DNA of 64,000 nt from NCBI GenBank assembly GCA_036504445.1, contig DASXVE010000020.1:32183-96182 (forward strand). The letters run 5' to 3'. Of this stretch, positions 43,131 through 52,788 are shown piece by piece. A program made the position numbers and the translations under genes. The notes beneath the pieces are model-generated. The model had not been told where the DNA came from. It searched no databases and was given only the letters and a program-made list of their open reading frames with translations. Origin of the DNA: Candidatus Aquicultor sp. (GTDB lineage: Bacteria; Actinomycetota; Aquicultoria; Aquicultorales; Aquicultoraceae). Numbering within the stretch: the stretch's first letter is position 1; each line of letters opens with the position of its first letter.

Positions 43131-44231
43131 TCAGCCCATGGACGGATTGTTCGGGCGACCAGCCCGAGCCAAGGGCCCTCTCTTGCTGATCTGATAGACA
43201 TAGGCGAGGATTTCAGCGACGGCCTTGTAGAGATCATATGGCACCTCTTCATCAATGTCGACCGCTTTATACAGCGCACGGGCAAGCGGTTTGTCCTCGA
43301 TGATCGGGATATTATGTTCCTTGGCGAGCTCCCTTATCTTCTCTGCGATGAGGCGTTGCCCCTTGGCGACAACTTTTGGCGCCCCCATAGTCTCGGGATC
43401 GTATTGTAGGGCGATAGCTAGGTGCGTCGGGTTGGTGATGACGACATCGGCGTTCGGAACCATCTGCATCATCCTGCCCTGCGCAAGCTCGCGCTGTTTT
43501 TGCCGGATTCGCGCTTTGACGTGCGGATCGCCCTCGGATTGCTTGTATTCTTCTTTAATCTCTTGCTTGGTCATGCGCAGGCTTTTCTCGTGTGTGTAAC
43601 GCTGCCATGCATAATCGAGTACCGCAATAATCAGTAAGACGATGCTCGTTTTTATGCCGATCTCATAGGCGATCGACCCGAGCGTGCTCATCGATTGGTT
43701 GATATCCATATCGATAGTGTGAATGATTTCGTCGTAGCGGTTACTGATGATTGTATACGTGAGGTAGCTAACCATGCCTATCTTAATCAAGGCCTTCAAG
43801 AGCTCGACTGCAGCGCGGCTTGAAAAGAGCCGGGCGGCGCCGGAGAGCGGGTTGATTTTTTTTGCATCAGGCACAAGCGGTTTTGCCGAGAAGAGGAACC
43901 CGACCTGTGCGAGGCTTGCGGTAACACCCACTGCAAGGGCGACAAGGGCGATCGGCAGAATCATCTTTAGAAACAGAAGCGCGAGATTGAGAAACATGGT
44001 CGTTACGACCGTCTCGTTAAGCTCAGTCTTAGCAGGGCTTTGCAGGTAATAGGTCATAACATTGGTGAGATCGGTAAAGATGCCCCCACCGAATGTTCGC
44101 ATCGCGACAAAAATTGCCAAAATTATGAGCGCGGAGTTAAGCTCCATGCTCTTAGCTACCTGGCCCCGTCTCCGGGCCTCTTGTCGTCGTTTCGGTGTGG
44201 CTTTTTCGGTGCGTCCATCGGATGGCGGCAT
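43131..44231 (-). CDS. flhB: Flagellar export switch protein FlhB
   Basis: A 366-residue protein with a basic cytoplasmic N-terminus (SDGRTEKATPKRRQEARRRG), four membrane helices and a C-terminal cytoplasmic domain containing the autocleavage site NPTH (267-270), which switches export from rod/hook to filament substrates. GGGGTGAAAAG precedes ATG 44231. It lies between fliR and flhA, the standard order. Confidence 0.97.
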   Translation of the reverse strand: MPPSDGRTEKATPKRRQEARRRGQVAKSMELNSALIILAIFVAMRTFGGGIFTDLTNVMTYYLQSPAKTELNETVVTTMFLNLALLFLKMILPIALVALAVGVTASLAQVGFLFSAKPLVPDAKKINPLSGAARLFSSRAAVELLKALIKIGMVSYLTYTIISNRYDEIIHTIDMDINQSMSTLGSIAYEIGIKTSIVLLIIAVLDYAWQRYTHEKSLRMTKQEIKEEYKQSEGDPHVKARIRQKQRELAQGRMMQMVPNADVVITNPTHLAIALQYDPETMGAPKVVAKGQRLIAEKIRELAKEHNIPIIEDKPLARALYKAVDIDEEVPYDLYKAVAEILAYVYQISKRGPLARAGRPNNPSMG

Positions 44232-44241
44232 CTTTTCACCC

Positions 44242-45018
44242 CTACTTTATGGCGCCGAGAAGTTGGGCCGGCATTTGGTCGAATACTCTCAGCACGTATG
44301 CAAAGAAGAACGAGAGCATGGCGATAAGAGTGACGAATCCGATGAGGATCTTAAGCGGCATGCCGACGACAAAAACATTCATCTGCGGTACGGTTCGCGC
44401 GACAATACCGAGGGCAAGATCAGTGATAAACAACACACCGATAGCCGGGCCGCCGATTTTTAAGCCGATTACGAACATATCGACGATTGTATTCAGGAAG
44501 TGACCGGAGACCGCCGATGTCATGGTAAATGTAGTAAGCGGCACGATATCAAAACTCTTTGACAGCGCCGTTAACAAGTAGTGATGACCGTTAATTGCAA
44601 GAAACACGAGTACGGCAAGCAGGTTTTTAAACTGGCCCATCAGTGAAATCGAGATGTTGCTTAACGGGTCGATGACGTTGACCATACCAAAGCCCATCTG
44701 AAAATCGATAATCTGTCCGGCAACAAGAAATCCCTGAAAAATGATTGTTGCCGTAAACCCAATAAGCGCGCCGACTGAAAACTCTTTAGCTACCAGGAGC
44801 GCGTAATCGAGCATATTTATCGTCGGGCTGATCTGTGCGGCAGGGACAAAGGAGAAGAGTACGATCGCCGTCATTAGCGAAAGGGCGACTTTAATTTGTG
44901 CGGGCACGCTGCGGCTGCCTAAAACCGGAGCTAGGAAAAAGACGCCGGATACGCGGGTCAAGACCAGTAGAAAGGTAAGGAGTTGCTTGGGATCTGCCTG
45001 CAATAAGTCCACACCCAC
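44242..45018 (-). CDS. fliR: Flagellar export gate protein FliR
   Basis: A 258-residue membrane protein with about six helices, the FliR-family block LTRVSGVFFLAPVLGSRSVP near residue 20 and GFGMVNVIDPLSN in the middle. FliR joins FliP and FliQ in the export-gate complex. The start is GTG 45018 or GTG 45012; AGGAG lies seven bases before the second, which I prefer slightly. Spacing of nine bases to fliQ shows co-transcription. Confidence 0.95.
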   Translation of the reverse strand: MGVDLLQADPKQLLTFLLVLTRVSGVFFLAPVLGSRSVPAQIKVALSLMTAIVLFSFVPAAQISPTINMLDYALLVAKEFSVGALIGFTATIIFQGFLVAGQIIDFQMGFGMVNVIDPLSNISISLMGQFKNLLAVLVFLAINGHHYLLTALSKSFDIVPLTTFTMTSAVSGHFLNTIVDMFVIGLKIGGPAIGVLFITDLALGIVARTVPQMNVFVVGMPLKILIGFVTLIAMLSFFFAYVLRVFDQMPAQLLGAIK

Positions 45019-45027
45019 GCTCCTTTG

Positions 45028-45297
45028 CTATTTTAAATAGTTCGGTAAGTTGATCAGCAGTTTGCTCGTAAAATCGATAATGAGATGCAGCATCCACGGC
45101 CCGAACAACGCGAGGGCAAGCATGGTTGCAAGAATCTTAGGAATAAACGTCAGCGTAAATTCCTGTATCTGCGTTACCGCTTGCAGAATACTAATAACCA
45201 GACCGGCAACCAGGCTGAATAATAGAATTGGCAGTGAAATCTCAAGTGTAATAACCAGCGCGTTCTTAGCAAGCTCCATCGCTAGAGAATCGGTCAT
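45028..45297 (-). CDS. fliQ: Flagellar export gate protein FliQ
   Basis: An 89-residue protein with two membrane helices, about 18-38 and 54-74 (VITLEISLPILLFSLVAGLV and ILATMLALALFGPWML), and the conserved SILQAVTQIQEFTLTFIPKI loop. It is full length for FliQ. AAGGAG lies upstream of the ATG. It lies between fliP and fliR. Confidence 0.96.
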   Translation of the reverse strand: MTDSLAMELAKNALVITLEISLPILLFSLVAGLVISILQAVTQIQEFTLTFIPKILATMLALALFGPWMLHLIIDFTSKLLINLPNYLK

Positions 45298-45315
45298 TAG
45301 CTCTCACTCCTTGGC

Positions 45316-46113
45316 CTAGTTGAAGCCCATAACCAGGGCTCGTGTTACGAGATGCCAGCCATCGACTAATACGAACAACAATATTTTAAGCGGCAGCGAT
45401 ATCATAACCGGCGGCACCATCATCATGCCCATCGACATCAGCACGCTGGCGACCACCATATCGATAATGAGAAACGGTATAAATATCAAAAAGCCGATAA
45501 TAAAGGCGGCTCTCAGTTCGCTGATAATAAACGAAGGGATAAGAACGAAGGTCGGTACATCAGCTTGTGTTTTCGGCCGTTTGATCTTGGCGAGGTACAC
45601 AAAAAGCGCCAGGTCTTTTTCCCGCGTCTGCTTAAACATAAAATGACGTACCGGCTCGATCGCTCGTGTATATGCTTGGTTGTAGGTGATTTTCTTTGCC
45701 GTGTACGGCTTGATAGCATTATCGTTGACTTGCCCGAATACCGGGGCCATGACGAAAAATGTTAAGAAGAGCGCAAGGCCGACGAGCACTTGTGTCGGGG
45801 GAATCTGCTGTGTACCGAGCGCATTTCGAATAAACGCCAGTACGATAACGATTCGAGTAAACGATGTTACCATGATCAAAAGCGACGGAGCCAACGACAG
45901 TACCGTAAGAAGCATGAGCAACTGTACGCTGGTCGAAACATCGCCAGACCCTTGCGCCTGATCGATACCAAGTGATAGCTTGGGCAGCGGAATAGCGCTC
46001 GAGCTGGAGGCCGTCTCAGCGGCGACGCTACTCGTCATAAAGATACATAAAATGGTGATAGCGAGCGCACTTAGCAACAATGCTCTCTTGCGCCCACGGA
46101 GTACCTTCATCAT
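45316..46113 (-). CDS. fliP: Flagellar export gate protein FliP
   Basis: A 265-residue protein with a cleavable signal peptide (to about residue 32, TSSVAAE), then four membrane helices. The FliP signature [19 protein letters not shown] is present at about 82-100, and [20 protein letters not shown] follows. It forms the core of the export gate. The ATG overlaps the fliO stop by four bases. Confidence 0.97.
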   Translation of the reverse strand: MMKVLRGRKRALLLSALAITILCIFMTSSVAAETASSSSAIPLPKLSLGIDQAQGSGDVSTSVQLLMLLTVLSLAPSLLIMVTSFTRIVIVLAFIRNALGTQQIPPTQVLVGLALFLTFFVMAPVFGQVNDNAIKPYTAKKITYNQAYTRAIEPVRHFMFKQTREKDLALFVYLAKIKRPKTQADVPTFVLIPSFIISELRAAFIIGFLIFIPFLIIDMVVASVLMSMGMMMVPPVMISLPLKILLFVLVDGWHLVTRALVMGFN

Positions 46114-47090
46114 CTACGCTCGTCACCTCTACCGGGCTTCGGAGGCTGGTCTGTGCCCCGTGCACGCTTCTCTTGCTCTTTGATATCATCGAGGAGTTTC
46201 CGTATATTGTCACCGGTTGAATGCAGATCATCGGCCCAATTATTAGTATTATTTTGGCCGCGCTGAGGAGTTCGTTGAGAAGGTTCCCGGTTGGTGCGCG
46301 CCGGTCGAGCCGATTTCGATTTTTTTGATTGTTTTGCGGGTGCATACACGAAACGATTGGTAACTTTTTCGAGCGCGCTCTGGAACGGTTGGAGGGGTTC
46401 CGGCTTTTGCGCCGCTTTATGTTTGATGAACTCTACTTGTTCCGGCTCATCGATATCGCTTAAATGATTAATATTGTTACCGGCCACACCAAGAACGACC
46501 ACCTTGCCGGCAATTTCAACCAAGCAGATGGCCTTGCCGGGAGCGATATAGCGCACCTCAACAACATTCACTAGTTCCTGGCCGCCGCCGGTTAGCGTGT
46601 TGTATTTTGTCGTAAAGAACTTCACACCGTAAATTGCCAGGAAGCCGACTGCTAGCACAAGCCCCAGGTAGAAAGCATACTTAATAACGTTCCAGATGGT
46701 CCCAATGATACCGGAGAGTACGCTTTGCTGCTTCTGTGGTTGCCCGGGATCTTGATAATCCTGCAAGTTAAGTTCAGTTTGCGATTCGCTGTTCGATGAT
46801 TGGGTCGCACTATTCTTTTTCGCTTTACTGGATGCCGCCGATGAAGCACTCGCCGATTCATTAGCGGCGCCAACGGCAGTATACACTGAGTTTTCTGAAT
46901 CTGAATTGTCTTTCGGTTGGGCGGTGGCAAATCCAATACAGCTGAATACCGTTGATAGGGCGACCAATAGCATGCATATAATAGTAAGTATCGGTTGGGC
47001 GGGTTTGCGGACCCTATTATAAGCCGTTGCATGATGTATTGTGTATGTGGTATTGCTAAGGATACGGTTCCGGTGCGTTTTTACATTCAT
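46110..47090 (-). CDS. fliO: Flagellar biosynthetic protein FliO
   Basis: From ATG 47090, with AGGA five bases upstream, the protein has 326 residues; a longer frame to 47234 lacks support. An N-terminal signal-like helix ([20 protein letters not shown]) is followed by a Ser/Asn-rich stretch of about 90 residues, a second membrane helix ([20 protein letters not shown]) and the FliO domain ([18 protein letters not shown], then [11 protein letters not shown]). The C-terminal 110 residues are basic and low-complexity. FliO helps assemble FliP. It is the first gene of the leftward operon, with no fliM or fliN upstream. Confidence 0.85.
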   Translation of the reverse strand: MNVKTHRNRILSNTTYTIHHATAYNRVRKPAQPILTIICMLLVALSTVFSCIGFATAQPKDNSDSENSVYTAVGAANESASASSAASSKAKKNSATQSSNSESQTELNLQDYQDPGQPQKQQSVLSGIIGTIWNVIKYAFYLGLVLAVGFLAIYGVKFFTTKYNTLTGGGQELVNVVEVRYIAPGKAICLVEIAGKVVVLGVAGNNINHLSDIDEPEQVEFIKHKAAQKPEPLQPFQSALEKVTNRFVYAPAKQSKKSKSARPARTNREPSQRTPQRGQNNTNNWADDLHSTGDNIRKLLDDIKEQEKRARGTDQPPKPGRGDERR

Positions 47091-47099
47091 TTTCATCCT

Positions 47100-47300
47100 G
47101 TCGAGTAATTGTGTTGCTGCGATGAACCGGTACTGAGCTACCTGCTGGTTGGCAGGCATCCCTGCTTCTATTACTATCCCAGAGTTGGCTTGCTGATGCA
47201 AGCGCCATGGGCTTCGCAGCCAAGCGCCCGGCACTTAAAAATATCCGCAAAACACTCCTCGTGTCTTTGTGGTTTTAACCCTAAACCGTTGTCTAATTTC
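47100..47300 (-). other. Hairpin-rich leader of the fliO operon
   Basis: The divergent spacer before fliO contains three close inverted repeats: CCTGC/GCAGG (47141-47156), GCTTGC/GCAAGC (47188-47203) and GGCT/AGCC (47210-47221). They would form successive hairpins in the 5' leader of the leftward operon. No known riboswitch consensus fits. The sigma-28 promoter of the rightward operon lies at its edge. Confidence 0.35.
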
Positions 47301-47308
47301 GCCGATGT
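47282..47308 (+). promoter_or_regulatory. Sigma-28 promoter of the chemotaxis operon
   Basis: TAAACCGT (47282-47289), 11 bp, GCCGATGT (47301-47308): close to the sigma-28 consensus TAAAGTTT-N11-GCCGATAA. The first cheW starts 57 bases downstream. This ties the chemotaxis operon to FliA encoded at 36636. Confidence 0.8.
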
Positions 47309-47364
47309 AGAACTCATGAGGAATTGCACCGGATATATGCCGGACGTAGATGAGGAGGAGCGAA

Positions 47365-47826
47365 ATGTCAGTGGAAACAGCAAGCAACCAAGAACAACTC
47401 GTAGTTTTTGAGGTAGCACAGGAATCATTTGGCATAGATATTATCGCCGTACAGGAAATTATACGGCTTCAACAGATTACCGATATTCCGCAAGCCCCGA
47501 TGCATGTCAAAGGCGTTATTAACCTAAGAGGCCGCGTTATCCCGATTATCGACCTGCGCGATAAGTTCGGTTTCATTCAGCACGAAGACACCAAAGCCAG
47601 CCGCATTGTTGTAGTGGATATCGACGGCACCACAGTCGGCATGATTGTGGATGCGGTCAATGAGGTCCTTCGAATTGAATCCGATAAAATCGAGACGCCT
47701 TCATCGATCATTGAATCCTATGAGCGCTACCTGCGCGGCATCGGAAAACTCGAAGAGAAGCTCGTTCTTCTACTCGACCTAGAGAAGGTAGTACCGGAGG
47801 CAATCCAGCTGGCGGCGGTCGCATAA
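47365..47826 (+). CDS. cheW: Chemotaxis coupling protein CheW
   Basis: A 153-residue CheW from ATG 47365, which has GAGGAGGAG eight bases upstream; an upstream ATG at 47350 would swallow the ribosome binding site. CheW-domain landmarks: VVFEVAQESFGIDIIAVQEI, MHVKGVINLRGRVIPIIDLR and VDAVNEVLRI. It links receptors to CheA. It is the first gene of the operon and is followed by a receptor gene. A second cheW lies at 49340, about 60 percent identical by eye. Confidence 0.95.
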   Translation: MSVETASNQEQLVVFEVAQESFGIDIIAVQEIIRLQQITDIPQAPMHVKGVINLRGRVIPIIDLRDKFGFIQHEDTKASRIVVVDIDGTTVGMIVDAVNEVLRIESDKIETPSSIIESYERYLRGIGKLEEKLVLLLDLEKVVPEAIQLAAVA

Positions 47827-47921
47827 TCGCTCGCCGAAGGCTAAAGGAACACTGGTTTAAGACGATACAGAGAAGAGACCTCTAACCGGAAACGTAGCTG
47901 ATTGAACAAGGAGAAGTACTC

Positions 47922-49328
47922 GTGGCAATAGTCGTAATTATGCTAGGCGCCCTGATAATGCTTGCAGCTGTAATCAATTGTCGAAGGCTCCTGGCAATCG
48001 TCAGGAAAACAGAATACGGTCTTAAATGGCTTGGACTTTTTGCCTTTATGCTTATGTTTCTCGGCGCGTATGTCGTGTACGGGATGATTCTGTATAAAAA
48101 CGTCCAACTCATCGATCCTAACCTCCTCGTTAGTTTCGTGTTTCTGTTTGGCGGAATCTTCGTCTTTCTTGTTGTCGGGCTCAACTACTCGACGTTTAAC
48201 GGTCTTCTGGTGAGCAAACAGCGCACGATGTTCGAGCAGATTTCAGATGCGGCAAAAGAGCTCGCATCTGCGACCAAGCAGCTGGCTGATAATTCGGATG
48301 CTGTCAACGAGACCACAATGCTCATCGCCGGTTCAATCTCAGAGATCGCTCATGAGGCAAGCCGGCAGAGCGATTCGACCGCAGAAGCGCATAGCCTAAT
48401 CGACCAAGTCGCCACAGCGATTGAACAAGTATCAAAAGGCGCAAGCGAGCAAACCCGCCAGGTCGCCGAAACAACAGGCGGCATGAGCGGCCTTGCCCAG
48501 GCTATCAATAAGGTTGCAGAAAACGCTCGCACGGTTATGAGCGTTGTCACCGAGAGTTCTAAGACGGGGGTTCGCGGGCAAGAGGCAGTTGATGAGTCTA
48601 TCTCCGGCATGGACAGGATCCGCGAAACCGTTATGGAATCCGCGAAAAAGATCCAGGCGCTCGGTGAGAAATCAAAGCAAATCGGCGAGATTGTCGAAGT
48701 TATCGATGATATAGCAGAGCAGACCAACTTGCTAGCACTAAACGCGGCGATAGAAGCGGCGCGTGCAGGCGAGCACGGCAAGGGATTTGCCGTTGTAGCC
48801 GATGAGGTTGGAAAACTCGCTGAGCGAAGCGCCCGGGCGACCGGTGAAATTGCAGAGCTCATTAACGGCATACGCAACGAGACAATAGAAGCGGTCGCTG
48901 CTATGGAAAAAGGCACCCAGGAAGTTGAGTCAGGTAGTGAACTTGCACAGCATGCCGGCTCCGCCATCAAGGAACTTATAGTATCGGTAAACCGGGTTGT
49001 AAACGAGATTGCCGAGGTATCGGAAGCAGCCGAGCAAATATCGACTTCATCTGAAACAGTTGCGGCTGCGATGGATCAGATCGCTTCAATCACCCAAGAG
49101 AATACGGCGATTACCGAAGAGGTTGCCGCATCATCAGAGCAAATCGTGCGTGTCGTCCAGGCGATATCCGAGTCCTCAAGTCACTCAGCTGACGAGGCAA
49201 TGCAGATATCGGCTTCGTCAGAACAACAATCAGCGTCAGTTGAGGAGATCGCAGCTTCGGTTAGCGAGCTCTCGCACATGGCTGAGATGTTATACAAACT
49301 TGTAGAAGAATACCAGTTAGCCAAGTAG
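47922..49328 (+). CDS. Methyl-accepting chemotaxis protein without ligand domain
   Basis: A 468-residue receptor. The first 90 residues form three closely spaced hydrophobic segments (about 1-19, 37-57 and 66-89) with no extracellular ligand-binding domain between them and no recognisable HAMP. The signalling domain is complete: the hairpin tip [20 protein letters not shown], followed by [11 protein letters not shown] and flanking methylation helices. Start GTG 47922 follows AGGAGAAG. It lies between two cheW genes. It may sense membrane state, energy or pH, or take signals from a partner; this is inference. Confidence 0.92.
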   Translation: MAIVVIMLGALIMLAAVINCRRLLAIVRKTEYGLKWLGLFAFMLMFLGAYVVYGMILYKNVQLIDPNLLVSFVFLFGGIFVFLVVGLNYSTFNGLLVSKQRTMFEQISDAAKELASATKQLADNSDAVNETTMLIAGSISEIAHEASRQSDSTAEAHSLIDQVATAIEQVSKGASEQTRQVAETTGGMSGLAQAINKVAENARTVMSVVTESSKTGVRGQEAVDESISGMDRIRETVMESAKKIQALGEKSKQIGEIVEVIDDIAEQTNLLALNAAIEAARAGEHGKGFAVVADEVGKLAERSARATGEIAELINGIRNETIEAVAAMEKGTQEVESGSELAQHAGSAIKELIVSVNRVVNEIAEVSEAAEQISTSSETVAAAMDQIASITQENTAITEEVAASSEQIVRVVQAISESSSHSADEAMQISASSEQQSASVEEIAASVSELSHMAEMLYKLVEEYQLAK

Positions 49329-49339
49329 GAGGACTGAAT

Positions 49340-49828
49340 ATGAGTCAGGAACAGGCATTTGAGCAAGACCAGCTAGTGGTCTTTGAAGTAGGGGATGAGT
49401 CGTTTGGCATCGACATATCTCTCGTTCAAGAGATTATCAGATTGCAACCGATAACCGAGGTTCCTAAAGCGCCGATGCACGTGAAGGGCGTTATTAACCT
49501 TCGCGGTAAAGTTATCCCGGTTGTCGATCTAATCGAGCGCTTCGGCTTCTCATCGAGCGAGGAAACAAAAGCAACGCGTATCGTTGTTGTCAACGTCCTC
49601 GGCAATACCGTCGGCATGATCGTCGACGCGGTGTCGGAAGTCTTAAGGCTCTCAATCGATTCAATCGAGCCGCCTTCCTCAATTGTGGAGAGCGTCGGCT
49701 CACAATATCTTAAGGGAATCGGCAAGCTTGAAGAGCGCCTCATTATCCTGCTTGACCTGGATAAGCTTCTTGCCGAGATGGGCGCAAAGGCGATCGGCGA
49801 TTTCGCCGGGTTATCAGCAGTGGCCTAG
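49340..49828 (+). CDS. cheW: Chemotaxis coupling protein CheW
   Basis: A 162-residue CheW with VVFEVGDESFGIDISLVQEI, APMHVKGVINLRGKVIPVVD and DAVSEVLRL. TAGGAGGAC precedes the ATG. It lies 11 bases after the receptor gene. The C-terminus (ELGAKAIGDFAGLSAVA-like, ending in SAVA) is slightly longer than that of the first CheW. The two copies flank the receptor and probably arose by duplication. Confidence 0.95.
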   Translation: MSQEQAFEQDQLVVFEVGDESFGIDISLVQEIIRLQPITEVPKAPMHVKGVINLRGKVIPVVDLIERFGFSSSEETKATRIVVVNVLGNTVGMIVDAVSEVLRLSIDSIEPPSSIVESVGSQYLKGIGKLEERLIILLDLDKLLAEMGAKAIGDFAGLSAVA

Positions 49829-49925
49829 GTGATCGCTGCAAGCACATGTAGCAAGATAGAGCGGTGTTTTTAAGGCACCTTTGAGAAGCAGAAGTGGCAG
49901 CAATCAAGAATTGTAGGAGATAGGG

Positions 49926-52100
49926 ATGGATCTAGTATTTGACGCTTCGCCAGAAGATTTAAAAGTATTCGTGCAAGAAGCAGAAGAACTTATACAACAA
50001 ACAGACGAAAACATCCTTCGCCTCGAAAAAGAGGGAGAGGATCCGGAGCTTATCCAAGAGATATTCCGGGCTGCACACACAATCAAGGGCTCAGCAGGTA
50101 TGCTGGGCCATGAGCGCATGGCACAGCTTATGCATGCCTGGGAAACCTTGTTTGATAAGGTTCGTAAAGGCGAACTTTCTGTTACTGCTGAACTTATAGA
50201 TATTCTTCTTGATTGCCTTGATGCCCTAAAAGTACTCAAAGACGAATGCTACACGCTAAAATCGAGCGGCATAGATATAGCGCCGCTCAGCAGCAAATTA
50301 CTGTCCTTCGCAGAAGGCACGGTGATCCAAGCAAAGGATGACGCCCCCACTGAAATGACGCTTGATGATGAAGATATCCAGGCGATAAGTTTGGCTGAAA
50401 TCGGTGGGTCAAGTGCCTACCGTATGGTTATTAAGATTAGCGAAAACTCACCCATGCCATCTGTGCGGCTTTACCAAGTCGTGGAAGAGCTGCAGCCGCT
50501 CGGTCAGATAATGAAGAGCAACCCATCTATGGAAGCGATCGAAAACGCCGAGTGCGGCACCGACCTTGAGCTCATCCTTATAACCGATGAGGACCAAAGC
50601 CGGATCGAAAGCATAGTTAAATCGATTTCCGAGCTTTCCAGCTTTACGATCGATGCATTTCAGGACGAAGCCGAAGCCCCGAAGGAACAAGCGAAACCGG
50701 CCAAATCAAAAACAAAAGGCAAGAAGACTTCCGAAACCGATGCGGCGGCCGAAACGCAAAGCACCGCCACTGTTGCCGACGAACGCATTTTAGACCGAGG
50801 CCCGGAGGCCAGAGGTAAAAGCCAACAGGAGACCACCCAGATCAAAGCGGCTCCCATTAAAACGGTACGTGTTGATGTCGAGCGGCTCGACCACTTGATG
50901 AACCTGGTAGGCGAGCTGGTCATCGGCAAGACACGGCTGCTCTCTATCGGCTCTGAACTTGCCGATAATTATCACCTTGGCGATATCAGCGGCATCCTCA
51001 ATGAAGTGACCGCCCAAATCGGCCAGATAACTAACGAGCTTCAAGAAGAAGTTATGCGGGCGCGCATGCTCCCGATCGAGCAAGTGTTCAATAAGTTCCC
51101 GCGATTGGTTCGCGACCTCGCTCGCAACGTCGGCAAAGAAGTTAATTTTGTCCTCGAAGGCCAAGAGACGGAAATCGACCGGTCGGTTCTTGAGGAGATC
51201 GGCGATCCGCTCATTCACCTAATTAGAAATGCGATCGATCACGGTGTCGAGACGCCTGAAGAGCGCAAGAAAGCGAAAAAACCCTCTGAGGGCAATGTAT
51301 ACCTCGGCGCACGCCATGAGGAAAACCACATCGTGGTAGAGATATCCGATGACGGCAAGGGCATGGATGCGCAAAAGCTTAAAGAAAAAGCCATAAAGAA
51401 AGGCTTTATTACACCTGAGGCCGCGGAACGAATGAGCGACCGCGATGCCTATGAGCTTATCTTCTTGTCGGGTTTCAGTACTGCTGACAAGGTTTCCGAG
51501 ATTTCCGGGCGAGGCGTCGGCATGGACGTCGTTCGCAACAACATCAAGAAGATAAACGCGAGCATAGAGATTGATTCGGAGCTTGGCAAAGGAACGAAAT
51601 TTATGATCAAGCTGCCGCTGACCCTAGTAATCGTCGATGCGCTGACGGTTGTTGTCGAGGATAAGCTCTATGCGATTCCGCTGAGCATGGTAAAAGAAGT
51701 GCTCCACCTGGAAAAAGACGATATCAAGATGGTCGAGCGGCTTGAAACAATTCTGCTTCGCGGAAGCGTTCTACCGCTATTACGGTTGAATGAACTCTTC
51801 GGCAATAGCGGTTGCGGTCGCAACTGCGACGATTTACACGTAGTCGTAGTCGGTTACGGCGACAACAAAGTCGGCATCGTCGTCGACAGCTTGGTTAGCA
51901 AAATGGAAATCATGATTAAAGCGCTCGGTGACTACCTCGGCGGCATCGATGGAATCTCCGGCGCAACGATCCTCGGCGATGGAAGAGTCGCACTGGTTAT
52001 CGATCCGGTTAGCCTTATATCTAAGGTTGATACCCAGCGTACTATATCCACCCAGACGGTTGATTTTGGCAAGAAATCAAAACGCAAAAAGATTGCGTAA
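49926..52100 (+). CDS. cheA: Chemotaxis histidine kinase CheA
   Basis: A 724-residue CheA. HPt domain with phospho-accepting H51 in RAAHTIKGSAGMLG; a middle region including a P2-like domain and an acidic/basic linker; dimerisation domain around VDVERLDHLMNLVGELVIGK; ATPase domain with HLIRNAIDHGVE (N box), SDDGKGMD (G1) and GRGVGMDVV (G2); and a C-terminal CheW-like domain. Full length for Gram-positive CheA. A basic tail ends the protein. ATG 49926 has AGGAGATAGGG upstream. It phosphorylates CheY and CheB. Confidence 0.96.
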   Translation: MDLVFDASPEDLKVFVQEAEELIQQTDENILRLEKEGEDPELIQEIFRAAHTIKGSAGMLGHERMAQLMHAWETLFDKVRKGELSVTAELIDILLDCLDALKVLKDECYTLKSSGIDIAPLSSKLLSFAEGTVIQAKDDAPTEMTLDDEDIQAISLAEIGGSSAYRMVIKISENSPMPSVRLYQVVEELQPLGQIMKSNPSMEAIENAECGTDLELILITDEDQSRIESIVKSISELSSFTIDAFQDEAEAPKEQAKPAKSKTKGKKTSETDAAAETQSTATVADERILDRGPEARGKSQQETTQIKAAPIKTVRVDVERLDHLMNLVGELVIGKTRLLSIGSELADNYHLGDISGILNEVTAQIGQITNELQEEVMRARMLPIEQVFNKFPRLVRDLARNVGKEVNFVLEGQETEIDRSVLEEIGDPLIHLIRNAIDHGVETPEERKKAKKPSEGNVYLGARHEENHIVVEISDDGKGMDAQKLKEKAIKKGFITPEAAERMSDRDAYELIFLSGFSTADKVSEISGRGVGMDVVRNNIKKINASIEIDSELGKGTKFMIKLPLTLVIVDALTVVVEDKLYAIPLSMVKEVLHLEKDDIKMVERLETILLRGSVLPLLRLNELFGNSGCGRNCDDLHVVVVGYGDNKVGIVVDSLVSKMEIMIKALGDYLGGIDGISGATILGDGRVALVIDPVSLISKVDTQRTISTQTVDFGKKSKRKKIA

Positions 52101-52166
52101 TCAATAAGGATGCACCGCATGCGCAAGCTTTGCAGGTGCGGCGACATCAAAAGAGGGGAGATTACA

Positions 52167-52784
52167 GTGACAAAGCTAGCTGCAGGACTGACCGAAAAAC
52201 AGCATAATATGTTGGAGCGTATCCTTAAGCTTAGCACTGATAGTTCGGCAGTCGCACTATCTGAGATGACTGAAAAGTCTATATTCTTAAAAGCGCCGAA
52301 GCTTGGCGTGGGGTCGCTTGATTCGATTATTGATATGGCGGGAGGGTATGAAACCATAGCCATTAGCGTATGCCTGATTTTTGACGGCGACATCAAGGGC
52401 AACATGCTCTTAGTGTTCCCGGGCAAGAGCGCGTTCAAGCTTGTAGACCTTGTTATGCAGGCGGAGGCGAACAGCCAGAAAGAGCTTGATGAAATGGCGA
52501 TCTCCGTACTCGGCGAGGTCGGCAATCTCGTAAGTGCTTATTTCTTAAGCACACTGTCCGACTATACCGGGATGGACCTGCGTCCATCGTCCCCGATGCT
52601 GACCCAGGACATGATCGGTGCGATTATTAGCACAGCCATGTTAATGCTGGCACGAGCTCCAGAAGAAGTTCTTTTCATCGAGACCGAGATATCCGGCGCA
52701 GCACGTAAGATCGACGGATACTTAATGTTGTTCACCGACGAAGATTCACTCAAAAAGCTTCTTCATGCGATCGAAAAGAGGTAA
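52167..52784 (+). CDS. cheC: CheY-P phosphatase CheC-like protein
   Basis: A 205-residue protein from GTG 52167 (GAGGGGAG seven bases upstream); a longer frame to 52110 is unlikely. The CheC/CheX/FliY fold is clear. The second catalytic motif is intact (SVLGEVGNLVSAY, E-x2-N), while the first is degenerate: ERILKLS stands where ExxN is expected. It lies directly before cheD, its usual partner. It should dephosphorylate CheY-P with one site, or act mainly through binding CheD. Confidence 0.85.
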   Translation: MTKLAAGLTEKQHNMLERILKLSTDSSAVALSEMTEKSIFLKAPKLGVGSLDSIIDMAGGYETIAISVCLIFDGDIKGNMLLVFPGKSAFKLVDLVMQAEANSQKELDEMAISVLGEVGNLVSAYFLSTLSDYTGMDLRPSSPMLTQDMIGAIISTAMLMLARAPEEVLFIETEISGAARKIDGYLMLFTDEDSLKKLLHAIEKR

Positions 52785-52788
52785 AGCG

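Noticed and set aside
47120..47160. GGTAGCTCAGT on the minus strand, like a tRNA D-arm
   Set aside because: No acceptor, anticodon or T arms at the right distances; not a tRNA.
47091..47234. Longer FliO start at 47234
   Set aside because: The added 48 residues lack family similarity and a ribosome binding site, and would cover the operon leader.
47100..47300. c-di-GMP-I riboswitch upstream of fliO
   Set aside because: The GEMM core (ACGCAAAGCC and partner loop) is absent; kept only as a hairpin-rich leader.
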